Positions 45,156 through 52,954 of a stretch of DNA of 64,000 nt are shown here, piece by piece. Each line of letters starts with the position of its first letter. The first letter of the stretch is position 1. A program made the position numbers and the translations under genes. The notes under the pieces are model-generated. The model was not told the origin of the DNA. It ran no database searches and was given only the letters and a program-made list of their open reading frames with translations. The DNA comes from Streptomyces formicae (lineage in GTDB: Bacteria; Actinomycetota; Actinomycetes; Streptomycetales; Streptomycetaceae): the NCBI RefSeq assembly GCF_022647665.1, contig NZ_CP071872.1, positions 7,688,001-7,752,000 of the forward strand, written 5' to 3'.

Positions 45156-45392
45156 GGGGTCAGCCCCCACCGATGACCTGACCCGGGGGGCGCGAAGGGG
45201 TCGCGTTCGGGACACTCAAGCGTGATTTGTGGCGCGCGCCAGAATTCTGGATGCCTACGGGTTCCGGGTGGGCGCGCGACGTACGGGGGTCCGGGGGTGT
45301 CCCCCGGAAAAACACAGCATGCCGTCCCGAATGCGAGCCCCGCAGCGACACCCGGGACGGCAACCACCCGCCACCGGACGACCCCAACACCC

Positions 45393-45610
45393 CAGCCCGT
45401 CCGGCGCCTGAGGACAAAAACACCGGGCACCCACCCGACACGGGGCGAGCTCGCAGCCCGTCCGGCGCCTGAGGACAAGGAACCCCGGGCGCCCACCCGG
45501 CACCGGACGAGCTCGCAGCCCGTCCGGCGCCTGAGGACAAAAACACCGGGCACCCACCCGACGCCGGGCGAGCTCGCAGCCCGTCCGGCGCCTGAGGACA
45601 AAAAACCCCG
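45393..45610 (-). repeat. four tandem 61-62 bp repeats
   Basis: Units start at 45393, 45454, 45516 and 45577. Each begins CAGCCCGTCCGGCGCCTGAG and continues GACAAAAACACCGGGC, ending with GCGAGCTCG. The last copy is truncated close to the cutC stop. The intervening parts are as conserved as the ends, so this is not CRISPR-like. Confidence 0.92.
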
Positions 45611-45633
45611 GCCCAGTCAACGCCACCGACGCG

Positions 45634-46332
45634 CTACGCGCCCAGCGCCTCCCGCCAAGCCCGCACCGCCTCCGCGTCGACCGGCGCCGTCCAGCCCCGC
45701 GGCCGTGCCGCCCCGCCGATGTGGAACGCGTCGATACCCGCGGCGCGCAGTGCGGGCAGGTGGTCCAGCCTCAGCCCGCCACCGACCAGCAGTTGCGCCT
45801 CGTACCCGGGCTCGCCCCGCCGCGCCGCCTCCGCGAGCAGGACCGGGACGCCCTCGTCCACGCCGGCCGCCGACCCGGCGGTCAGGTACGTGTCGAGGCC
45901 CGGCACGTCCGCCAGCTGCTTGCGCAGCGCGTCCCGGTCCGCCGCCCGGTCGATGGCCCGGTGGAATGTCCACCGGCACCCCTCGATCTCGGCGACGAGC
46001 CGCTCGACCATGACGAGGTCCGGGTGGCCCTGCGCGTCGAGGAAGCCGAGGACGAACTCGTCCGCGCCCTCCGCCCGCAGCGCCCGCGCGGCCAGGACGA
46101 GCGTCTCGACGTCCTCCGCGCTGCCCGCCGAGAAGCCGTCGGACAGCCGCAGCATCACGCGCAGCGGGATGTCGACGGCCGCGCGGACGGCCGCGAAGGT
46201 CTCCCGGGAGGGGGTGAGGCCGTCGGCGGCCATGTCGGTGACGAGCTCCAGGCGGTCCGCTCCTCCGGCCTCCGCGGCGACCGCGTCCTGCGCGTCGAGG
46301 GCGATCACCTCCAGGACTGCACGACTGCTCAT
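45634..46332 (-). CDS. cutC: CutC-family protein
   Basis: 232 residues, TIM-barrel CutC family. Motifs: ALDAQDAVAAEAGGADRLEL, GLTPSRETFAAVRAAVDIPL, and WTFHRAIDRAADRDAL. Historically called copper homeostasis protein, but evidence for copper binding is thin; the fold suggests an enzyme, perhaps on a sugar or aldose. Two DasR-type boxes lie 30-60 bases upstream of the start, implying control by the N-acetylglucosamine regulon in this strain. ATG 46332 matches the family start. It is transcribed away from the acidic-tail protein at 46399 in the same direction. Confidence 0.92.
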   Translation of the reverse strand: MSSRAVLEVIALDAQDAVAAEAGGADRLELVTDMAADGLTPSRETFAAVRAAVDIPLRVMLRLSDGFSAGSAEDVETLVLAARALRAEGADEFVLGFLDAQGHPDLVMVERLVAEIEGCRWTFHRAIDRAADRDALRKQLADVPGLDTYLTAGSAAGVDEGVPVLLAEAARRGEPGYEAQLLVGGGLRLDHLPALRAAGIDAFHIGGAARPRGWTAPVDAEAVRAWREALGA

Positions 46333-46359
46333 GTCCCCATCCCTATCCCTCCGACCGTA

Positions 46360-46395
46360 TAGGTCTAGTCCAATAGCGAAACCAGACTAGACCGT
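46360..46395. promoter_or_regulatory. paired DasR-like (dre) operator
   Basis: GGTCTAGTC (46362-46370) and its complement GACTAGACC (46385-46393) lie 30-61 bases before cutC. Each half extends to a dre-like box (TAGGTCTAGTCCAA and CCAGACTAGACCGT). The DasR consensus, known from GlcNAc genes, is TGGTCTAGACCA. Confidence 0.7.
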
Positions 46396-46398
46396 CGG

Positions 46399-46902
46399 TC
46401 AGCCCGTAGGGGCCGGGCCCTCACCGCCGCCTGCCTCGCCGGCGCCGGTGGCCTTGCCCAACCCGGTCCCACCAACACCGGTCCCGCCCGCACCGGTCTC
46501 ACCCGCACCGGTCTCACCCGCGCCGGTCTCGCCCTCTGCACCCGCCGCCCCTGGCTGCGACGGCTGCGACGGCGCGGGAGCCGGAGCCGGTGCCGGTGCC
46601 GGTGCCGCGTGGCTGCTGTGCGTCTTGAGGTTGTACGGAAGCAGCCGCTCACCGCCGGTCGGGAAATTGTCCTCGTCCGGCTCCCGGACCTCCTCGATAT
46701 GGGTCGGATGGTCCGGCGCCTTCGGCTGCTCATCCGGCCGCGGCGCCCGTTCCTGCAGCCGCCGCCGCCCCTCGTACCACATCGCGCCCGCGAGCAGCGC
46801 GATCAGAATGATTCCGATGATGAACGGACCGATCCCGGCCAACTGCGACGCGGCCGCCTGATCGGTGACCGAGCTGCTCTGGACGATCATCAACGAGTTC
46901 AT
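46399..46902 (-). CDS. DUF6479 membrane protein with Gly/Thr-rich tail
   Basis: 167 residues. One membrane helix (GIGPFIIGIILIALLAGAMW) is followed by a cytoplasmic segment typical of DUF6479 (RRRLQERAPRPDEQPKAPDH, EVREPDEDNFPTGGERLLPY). The ~75-residue tail is Ala/Pro repeats then GAGETGAGETG units, poorly conserved. Function unknown. GGAGG lies nine bases before ATG 46902. It ends just before the DasR-like boxes of cutC on the same strand. Confidence 0.8.
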   Translation of the reverse strand: MNSLMIVQSSSVTDQAAASQLAGIGPFIIGIILIALLAGAMWYEGRRRLQERAPRPDEQPKAPDHPTHIEEVREPDEDNFPTGGERLLPYNLKTHSSHAAPAPAPAPAPAPSQPSQPGAAGAEGETGAGETGAGETGAGGTGVGGTGLGKATGAGEAGGGEGPAPTG

Positions 46903-47054
46903 GGCGTCTGCCTCCGGCCTTCGCACTCTCGCTTCGGCACACGAGCCTGATCCGCCCATTATCGTCCGATCCGGCCGATCCGGCCGGACTCACTGCCATA
47001 CCCCGCCTTGGCTGCCACACCCCGCCTCGTGCACAGCCCGTGGACAATGACCTC

Positions 47055-47705
47055 ATGGCCGACCTCCAGGACCTCAGCAACCGCTGGCTCGCCACCCTCC
47101 TCGCCGTCCGCGAAGACCCCCGCTCTCCCGACCCGTTCCGGTACGCCGACGATCTGCTCGCCCGCTGGTCCGAGCCACAGCGCCGGTACCACACGGTCGA
47201 CCACCTCGCCGCCGTGCTCCGGCACATCGACACGCTGGAGCAGTACGCGGACGACCCCGACCTGGTCCGTCTCGCCGCCTGGTTCCACGATGCGGTCTAC
47301 CTCCCGGAGCGCTCCACCAACGAGGAGCGCAGCGCCCGCCTCGCCGAGAAGGCCCTCGCCGAGGCCGGGGTGCCCCTGAAGGAGACGAACGAGGTCGCCC
47401 GTCTCGTCCGCCTCACGAAGACGCATGCCGCGCAGGACGGCGACAGCAACGGCACGGTCCTGTGCGACGCGGACCTCGCGATCCTGGCGTCGCCGCCGGA
47501 CGCGTACGCCGCCTATGCCGCCGCCGTCCGCGAGGAGTACGGCTTCGTCCCGGACGACGTCTTCCGCGCGGGCCGTGCGGACGTACTGCGGCAGCTCCTG
47601 GACCTGCCGCGGCTCTTCCGTACGCCGCACGGCGAGCGCGAGTGGGAGGCCCGGGCTCGCGACAACATGGCGGCCGAGCTGGAGACGCTGACCGTACGGG
47701 ACTGA
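47055..47705 (+). CDS. HD-domain metal-dependent phosphohydrolase
   Basis: 216 residues, predicted HD superfamily phosphohydrolase of the YpgQ/COG4339 class. Ligand motifs: RRYHTVDHLAAVLRH, AAWFHDAVYLP (HD pair) and LCDADLAILASPPDAYAAYA, the last being characteristic for COG4339. Cytoplasmic; substrate not known, nucleotides likely. The start is either GTG 47040 or ATG 47055; I use the ATG, without a clear ribosome site for either. Confidence 0.85.
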   Translation: MADLQDLSNRWLATLLAVREDPRSPDPFRYADDLLARWSEPQRRYHTVDHLAAVLRHIDTLEQYADDPDLVRLAAWFHDAVYLPERSTNEERSARLAEKALAEAGVPLKETNEVARLVRLTKTHAAQDGDSNGTVLCDADLAILASPPDAYAAYAAAVREEYGFVPDDVFRAGRADVLRQLLDLPRLFRTPHGEREWEARARDNMAAELETLTVRD

Positions 47706-47808
47706 GCGCGAACGCGGCGCCACGGACTCCGATCAGCGACGCCCGGTGATCCACGGCGCTCGGATCAGCAGCGCTCGATTCAGCGGCGTCGGACCAGCAG
47801 CGCTCGAT

Positions 47809-48069
47809 TCAGCGGCGCTTGCGGCGCCTCAGCCCCGCCTCCGTGAGTCGGCGTACGAGCTCCTTGGAGCCGATCCGCACCGCGCCCGCACGCACCGCGT
47901 CCTCGTAGCGGTGCGCGGGGATGTCGTAGTGGTCGCCGTCGAAGGCGCGCGGCGGGCATCCGATCGACGCGGCGAAGGCGTGCAGCTCGTCGAAGGACAC
48001 GTCGCTGACCAGGTGTGACCACATGCGGCCGTGACCCGGCCAGTTCGGCGGGTCGATGTACAGCGTCAC
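47809..48069 (-). CDS. DUF4031 protein
   Basis: 86 residues: VTLYIDPPNWPGHGRMWSHL, then FDELHAFAASIGCPPRAFDG and KELVRRLTEAGLRRR. It matches DUF4031, short actinobacterial proteins of unknown function with conserved His, Asp and Arg. It is coupled to the upstream gene by a 4-bp GTGA overlap. Just downstream lies a direct repeat containing AGCGCTCGATTCAGCGGCG (two copies within 47765-47820). Confidence 0.85.
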   Translation of the reverse strand: MTLYIDPPNWPGHGRMWSHLVSDVSFDELHAFAASIGCPPRAFDGDHYDIPAHRYEDAVRAGAVRIGSKELVRRLTEAGLRRRKRR

Positions 48070-48422
48070 GAGAGGCCGCCGACGGGGGCCACCACCACGC
48101 CGGCTTTTCCGCACACCCAGTGCGGGTCGGGTCCCAGTTCCGGTTCGACGTCGAGTGCGTGGGGCTCGCCGGAGGTGCACACCGGGCACAGCGGCCACCG
48201 GCCGTACTTGTCGAGCAGCGCGTCCTGCACGTCCTGGGCGATGAGCCCCGCGACGTACGCCGCGCCCTCCGGCCACTGCTCGACCCACCAGCGGCGCTGG
48301 GCGACGGCCTCCTCGACGAGCGACACCACCTCGGTGTGGGCCACATCGCGGGCCGCGAGGTCGGCGAGCACGAGGGCGCGGGCCGCGTGCAGCGCCTGTT
48401 CCAGCGGGTCGACGTCGTTCAT
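48066..48422 (-). CDS. 118-residue zinc-ribbon-like protein, unknown
   Basis: The N-terminal two-thirds is helical (LEQALHAARALVLADLAARD, then EEAVAQRRWWVEQWPEGAAY). The C-terminal part has CPVCTSGEPHALDVEP and HWVCGKAG, which could hold a zinc ion with three Cys and one His. Actinobacterial hypothetical family; function unknown. It overlaps the DUF4031 start by four bases, so they form a two-gene operon, divergent from the MurR/RpiR regulator. Confidence 0.78.
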   Translation of the reverse strand: MNDVDPLEQALHAARALVLADLAARDVAHTEVVSLVEEAVAQRRWWVEQWPEGAAYVAGLIAQDVQDALLDKYGRWPLCPVCTSGEPHALDVEPELGPDPHWVCGKAGVVVAPVGGLS

Positions 48423-48534
48423 GGGGTCATTGTCTCCCCCGCCGGTACGGATGGGGCGCAGACGGTCAGACGCGGCTGGACGCGGTCGGAGGAGGGCGGA
48501 CGGGGGTTGACGGGGGTTGACGGGGCAAGCCGCC

Positions 48535-48547
48535 GAAAATATCTTTC
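48535..48547. promoter_or_regulatory. putative RpiR/MurR operator
   Basis: GAAA-ATATC-TTTC palindrome four bases before the regulator start GTG 48552, in a locally AT-rich patch. A related GAA...TTC palindrome (GAAGGAAATTTTC) lies just inside the coding start. RpiR-family proteins often bind GAAA-N5-TTTC. Confidence 0.5.
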
Positions 48548-48551
48548 AATA

Positions 48552-49490
48552 GTGACCAGCGACGTGAAGGAAATTTTCATCGGCCAGCAGGCGACCGGAA
48601 GCTCCGACGCGCCGCCCGCGCCCGCCGCCCTCGCGGCGAAGGTGCGCACGCTCGCGCCGTCCATGACCCGCTCCATGCAGCGGGTAGCCGAAGCCGTCGC
48701 GGGCGACCCGGCCGGCTGCGCGGCCCTCACGGTCACCGGCCTCGCCGAGCTCACCGGCACCAGCGAGGCCACGGTCGTCCGCACCGCCCGCCTGCTCGGC
48801 TATCCGGGCTACCGCGATCTGCGCCTCGCGCTCGCGGGCCTCGCCGCCCAGCAGCAGTCGGGCCGCGCGCCCGCCGTCACCGCCGACATCGCTGTGGACG
48901 ACCCTATAGCGGATGTCGTCGCCAAGCTCGCCTACGACGAGCAGCAGACCCTCGCGGACACCGCCGCGGGACTCGACACGGTCCAGCTCGGCGCGGCCGT
49001 CACCGCACTCTCCGGCGCCCGCCGCATCGACATATACGGCGTCGGAGCGTCCGGCCTGGTCGCCCAGGACCTCGCCCAGAAGCTGCTCCGCATCGGCCTC
49101 GTCGCCCACGCCCACAGCGATCCGCACCTCGCCGTCACCAACGCGGTGCAGCTGCGCTCCGGCGACGTCGCCATAGCGATCACCCACTCCGGCTCGACCG
49201 GCGACATCATCGAGCCGCTGCGCGTCGCCTTCGACCGCGGTGCGACGACGGTCGCGATCACCGGCAGGCCGGACGGCCCGGTCTCCCAGTACGCGGACCA
49301 TGTCCTCACCACGTCGACCGCCCGCGAGAGCGAGCTGCGGCCGGCGGCGATGTCGTCCCGTACGAGCCAGCTCCTCGTCGTCGACTGCCTGTTCATCGGC
49401 GTCATGCAGCGCACGTACGAGTCGGCCGCCCCGGCCCTGTCCGCCTCGTACGAGGCGCTCGCGCACCGCCACAGCCCGCGTACCCGCTGA
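48552..49490 (+). CDS. MurR/RpiR-family regulator
   Basis: 312 residues. An N-terminal HTH_6 domain (MTRSMQRVAEAVAGDPAGCA, LAELTGTSEATVVRTARLLG) and a C-terminal SIS sugar-isomerase domain (IDIYGVGASGLVAQDLAQKL, IAITHSGSTGDIIEPLRVA) that should bind a phosphosugar. The next gene is murQ, so N-acetylmuramic acid 6-phosphate is the expected ligand and repression of murQ the expected role. Autoregulation is suggested by the palindrome overlapping the start. GTG 48552 is chosen for position; no strong ribosome site is present. Confidence 0.9.
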   Translation: MTSDVKEIFIGQQATGSSDAPPAPAALAAKVRTLAPSMTRSMQRVAEAVAGDPAGCAALTVTGLAELTGTSEATVVRTARLLGYPGYRDLRLALAGLAAQQQSGRAPAVTADIAVDDPIADVVAKLAYDEQQTLADTAAGLDTVQLGAAVTALSGARRIDIYGVGASGLVAQDLAQKLLRIGLVAHAHSDPHLAVTNAVQLRSGDVAIAITHSGSTGDIIEPLRVAFDRGATTVAITGRPDGPVSQYADHVLTTSTARESELRPAAMSSRTSQLLVVDCLFIGVMQRTYESAAPALSASYEALAHRHSPRTR

Positions 49491-49600
49491 CCGCAACCGC
49501 GTACCCGCTACGTCCATCGCGTACGACCATCGCACACACCCCATCTCGTACCCGCCGACGACCACCGAATAGCTGCACCCATCGAAAGAGCCGCGCCTCT

Positions 49601-50536
49601 ATGACCTCCACGTACAACGCACTCCGGGCTCAGCTGGCCACCCTCACCACCGAGGCGTTCCGCCCCGAGCTCGCCGAGATCGACCGTCTCCCCACGCTCG
49701 ACATCGCCCGGATCATGAACGGCGAGGACCGGTCGGTGCCCGGCGCCGTCGCCACGCAGCTTCCCGTCATCGCGGCCGCGATCGACGCGACGGCGGAGCG
49801 GATGGCACGCGGCGGCCGGCTGATCTATGCGGGCGCGGGCACGGCGGGCCGGCTGGGCGTGCTGGACGCCAGCGAGTGCCCGCCGACCTTCAACACCGGC
49901 CCGGACGAGGTCGTCGGCCTGATCGCGGGCGGCGCCGAGGCGATGGTGCGGTCGGTCGAGGGCGCGGAGGACTCCGAGGAGCTCGCGGCCGGGGACCTGG
50001 ACGGCCTCGGCCTCACAGTCGATGACACCGTCGTCGGCATCTCGGCCTCCGGCCGCACTCCCTACGCCATCGGCGCGGTCGAGCACGCCCGTTCCGCCGG
50101 CGCGCTGACGATCGGCCTGTCCTGCAACCCGGACAGCGCGCTGGCGGCCGCCGCCGACCACGGCATCGAGGTCGTCGTCGGGCCGGAACTCCTCACCGGC
50201 TCCACCCGGTTGAAGGCGGGCACGGCTCAGAAGCTCGTCCTCAACATGATCTCGACCATCACGATGATCCGGCTCGGCAAGACCTACGGGAACCTGATGG
50301 TCGATGTCCGCGCCTCCAACGAGAAGCTGCAGGCCCGCTCGCGCCGCATCGTCTCGCTGGCGACGGGCGCGCCGGACGAGGACATCGAGGCGGCGCTCAC
50401 GGCGGCGGACGGAGAGGTGAAGACGGCGATCCTGATGCTGCTGTCCGGCATCGACGCCCCGACGGCGACGGCCCGTCTGAAGGAGAGCCGGGGCCACCTG
50501 CGCGAGGCGCTGAGCGGCTCCGAGCTGAGCGGCTGA
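49601..50536 (+). CDS. murQ: N-acetylmuramic acid 6-phosphate etherase
   Basis: 311 residues, SIS fold. Cleaves the lactyl ether of MurNAc-6-phosphate to GlcNAc-6-phosphate in peptidoglycan recycling. Motifs: IYAGAGTAGRLGVLDASECP (catalytic Glu92), SVEGAEDSEELA (Glu123) and GISASGRTPYAIGAVEHA. Full length and intact. It lies 110 bases downstream of its putative regulator in the same direction; GAAAGAG precedes ATG 49601. Product GlcNAc-6-P would feed the DasR/Nag pathway whose operator-like boxes occur at 46.36 kb. Confidence 0.95.
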   Translation: MTSTYNALRAQLATLTTEAFRPELAEIDRLPTLDIARIMNGEDRSVPGAVATQLPVIAAAIDATAERMARGGRLIYAGAGTAGRLGVLDASECPPTFNTGPDEVVGLIAGGAEAMVRSVEGAEDSEELAAGDLDGLGLTVDDTVVGISASGRTPYAIGAVEHARSAGALTIGLSCNPDSALAAAADHGIEVVVGPELLTGSTRLKAGTAQKLVLNMISTITMIRLGKTYGNLMVDVRASNEKLQARSRRIVSLATGAPDEDIEAALTAADGEVKTAILMLLSGIDAPTATARLKESRGHLREALSGSELSG

Positions 50537-50541
50537 CCGGT

Positions 50542-50584
50542 ACGGCAAGGGCCCGCGTCCCTGAGGGACGCGGGCCCTTGCCGT
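50542..50584. terminator. strong bidirectional terminator
   Basis: Perfect 19-bp inverted repeat (50542-50560 and 50566-50584), 5-nt loop, six bases after the murQ stop and just before the end of the converging surface-protein gene. Confidence 0.88.
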
Positions 50585-50607
50585 CACTGTGCGTCACGTG
50601 CCTGCTG

Positions 50608-51909
50608 TCAGGCGCCGGCACCGGCCTTGCGGCGGCGGGCAACGACGACCGCCCCGGCGCCGAGCACGAGGGCCGCGCCGCTCGCGAGGGCGAACTGCGG
50701 CATGGCGTCGCTGGAACCGGTGTTGGCGAGCGAGCCGGTGGAACCGGTGGTCCCCGTGGCGCCGTTCACCGAGGTGGCGGACGAACCGCCCTGCGCGGTC
50801 AGGTCGTTGGACTTGCCGGGCTTGCCGTCGGCGTCATCGACCTTGCCCGGGTTGCTGCCCTTGGTCAGGATCTGGAACACGTACTCGTTGATCTCCGGCG
50901 TACCACCGCAGGACCCGTCGTTGTTGAAGTAGTCGGCCGCCACGCCGACAGCGCCCTGGCCGGCCGGGATCTCGGCGTCGATCTTCAGCCGCAGCTTCAC
51001 GTCCGCCGAGGACTTGGCCTTGAGCGAACCGACGAACGGGCCGGACATCGGGTCGACGTCCTCCCACTCCGGGTTCGCGGCGGTGGACCACTCCAGGTCG
51101 AGGTGGGAGTCGAGCTCCTCAAGGCCCTTCTCGTCGAACGCGCGGAGACCCACGTACGGGTACACCTCGTCCATCGTCTTGCCCGTGCCGTTGGTGACGC
51201 GCAGCGTGAAGGCGACCGTCGTACCGCCGACGACCTTCTCCGGCAGACCGCTGACGACGGTGGTGAGCTTGGGCTCGGCGACGCACTCCACGCCCTCGCC
51301 CGCCTCCTCCTCCGCGTCAGCCAGCGCCTTCTTGGCGGCGTCCAGCTCCTCCTGAGCCTTCTCCTTCGCCTTCTGGGCGACGCCGAGCTGCCGGAGCGCC
51401 TCGACCCGGGCGTCATCGAAGGCGGTGCGTGCCTCCTTCGCCTTGGCGTCGGCGGCCGTCTTGGCGTCAGCGGCCGTCCGGGCCGCCTCCTGGGCCACGC
51501 CGAGCACCCTGATGGCCTCGACCCGCTCGTCGTCGGTGGCCTCGGGGTCGGCCATGACGGCCTCCGCCTTGGCCTGCGCATCCACGACGGCCTGGTCGGC
51601 CTCGACCTTGGCCTTGGCGGCGGCCTCGGCGGCCCTCTTCGCCTCGTCGTAGGCGACCCGGAGCGGGTGGGTCTCATCCTCCACGAGCGCTTCGACTGCC
51701 TTCTCGCGCCCGTCGAGGGCGATGACGGCAGCGTCGTACGCCTTCTGCGCGGCGGCGACCGCGGCCTTCAGCTCTTCGATCGTCGGCTTCTGCTCCTGGC
51801 TCTGCACGGCCGGCTTCTGGTCCGCGAACGCGGGCGCGGCGGAGAGGAGGACGACCGGCGTGGTCAGGGCGGCGGCTACGGCGGTCGCGAGGACACGGCG
51901 AATCTGCAA
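50608..51909 (-). CDS. LAxTG-anchored coiled-coil surface protein
   Basis: 433 residues. Signal peptide (MQIRRVLATAVAAALTTPVV, cleavage near AFA), a ~170-residue Ala/Glu/Lys-rich coiled coil (KAAVAAAQKAYDAAVIALDG ... KAKEKAQEELDAAKKALADA), a beta domain (VSGLPEKVVGGTTVAFTLRV ... LDLEWSTAANPEWEDVDP), a Gly/Ser/Thr linker, and a sorting signal: LANTG, a hydrophobic segment and the tail VVARRRKAGAGA. LAxTG is the motif of class E sortase in Streptomyces, so wall attachment is expected. No class E sortase is in the window. The beta domain resembles streptomycete surface domains; function unknown. Confidence 0.88.
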   Translation of the reverse strand: MQIRRVLATAVAAALTTPVVLLSAAPAFADQKPAVQSQEQKPTIEELKAAVAAAQKAYDAAVIALDGREKAVEALVEDETHPLRVAYDEAKRAAEAAAKAKVEADQAVVDAQAKAEAVMADPEATDDERVEAIRVLGVAQEAARTAADAKTAADAKAKEARTAFDDARVEALRQLGVAQKAKEKAQEELDAAKKALADAEEEAGEGVECVAEPKLTTVVSGLPEKVVGGTTVAFTLRVTNGTGKTMDEVYPYVGLRAFDEKGLEELDSHLDLEWSTAANPEWEDVDPMSGPFVGSLKAKSSADVKLRLKIDAEIPAGQGAVGVAADYFNNDGSCGGTPEINEYVFQILTKGSNPGKVDDADGKPGKSNDLTAQGGSSATSVNGATGTTGSTGSLANTGSSDAMPQFALASGAALVLGAGAVVVARRRKAGAGA

Positions 51910-52217
51910 GAGGACCTCTTTGGTCGAGAAGGTGTCGAGTAGGGCGGAAAGCGTGTGGGAGTCGCCTCCTCGGCACGGTCACGAGGCACGACGTCCTCGT
52001 GATCGTATGACCGGTAACGCAGAACCGACAGGCATAATTCTTGTGCCCCTGGAGGGTGGAGACCCCCACCTGAGCGGCAAACCGTCCCAATATGGACAGT
52101 TGCCCACTCGGCCGCACTTTTTCTGTGGTTCATGTCATCCGCGCCGCGGAGCCGGGCCGGCCCCTGTCCGCCCGCCCGGCCACCGCCGCCCGGAATCCGG
52201 CGATCCGTCCGGTCCCC
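51910..52217. other. 308-bp region upstream of the LAxTG gene
   Basis: Holds the promoter of the leftward surface-protein gene; AT-rich patch around 52010-52045 and a small GGTGG-N5/6-CCACC hairpin at about 52057-52073. The part next to 52218 follows the ABC ATPase stop. I see no gene. Confidence 0.5.
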
Positions 52218-52907
52218 TCAGCCGGCCTCCACCGTCCGCTCGCTGAGCTCCACCCGGCCCTTCCGGATCGTCGCCACCCGCGGCGCCCGCCTCGCCAGCG
52301 CCGAGTCATGCGTGACCATGACGAACGTGAGGCCGTTCTCCTCCCACAGCCCCTCCAGCAGCTCCATGATCTCGTCGCGCATGGACTCGTCCAGATTGCC
52401 CGTCGGCTCGTCGGCCAGCAGCACCGCCGGCCGCTTCACCAGCGCCCGCGCGATCGCGACCCGCTGCTGCTGACCGCCCGACAGCTCGCCGGGCAGATGG
52501 CCGCGCCGCTCCCCGAGCCCCACCGAGGCCAGCGCCTCGCCGGCCCGTTCCCGCCGCTCCCCGGCCCTCAGCCCGAGCGGTACGAGCGCGGTCTCGACGT
52601 TCTCCTGAGCGGTCAGCGTCGGCACCAGGTTGAAGCTCTGGAAGACGAAGCCGATCTTCTCGGCCCGTACCCGTGTCAGCCGGGCCTCCGGCAGGGTCGC
52701 CAGATCGACGCCGTCGAGTACGACGGCGCCCGTGCTCGGCCGGTCGAGCCCACCGAGCATCTGGAGCAGCGTGGACTTGCCGCCGCCCGTGGGGCCCTGG
52801 ATGACCAGGCGCCCGCCGTCCTCGATCGTCAGGTCGACCCCGTCGAGGGCCTGGACGGTGTCCTTGCCGCGTCGATAGCGCTTGGTCACGCCTGTGAGTT
52901 CGTACAT
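52218..52907 (-). CDS. ABC transporter ATP-binding protein (MacB/LolD type)
   Basis: 229 residues. Walker A GPTGGGKST, signature LSGGQQQRVAIARAL, Walker B VLLADEPTGNLD and the H-loop VMVTHD are all intact. The size and the FQSFNLVPTLTAQENVETAL segment fit the MacB/LolD/FtsE group that powers FtsX-type permeases, here encoded 47 bases upstream at 52955. GGAGTTGAC precedes ATG 52907. The pump probably exports or extracts a lipid, peptide or drug; it should lack a partner if the permease frameshift is real. Confidence 0.92.
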   Translation of the reverse strand: MYELTGVTKRYRRGKDTVQALDGVDLTIEDGGRLVIQGPTGGGKSTLLQMLGGLDRPSTGAVVLDGVDLATLPEARLTRVRAEKIGFVFQSFNLVPTLTAQENVETALVPLGLRAGERRERAGEALASVGLGERRGHLPGELSGGQQQRVAIARALVKRPAVLLADEPTGNLDESMRDEIMELLEGLWEENGLTFVMVTHDSALARRAPRVATIRKGRVELSERTVEAG

Positions 52908-52954
52908 CGTCGGTCAACTCCTGTGGTACGTAAGGGATTCGGGATGCCGGGGGG

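Larger units (their letters stand above)
44776..45633. other. 858-bp gene-free block of repeats and hairpins
   Basis: Between the converging helicase and cutC genes. It contains two forward copies and four inverted copies of a GTCC(T/G)CA-type 25-bp element, a copy of the dispersed 39-bp repeat, and a long stem-loop (entries below). Very G+T or G+C rich in places. No coding region is credible. Confidence 0.75.

Noticed and set aside
44776..45633. CRISPR-like regular repeats
   Set aside because: The 61-62 bp periodicity includes the intervening sequence, which is itself conserved between units; no unique spacers, and no cas genes.
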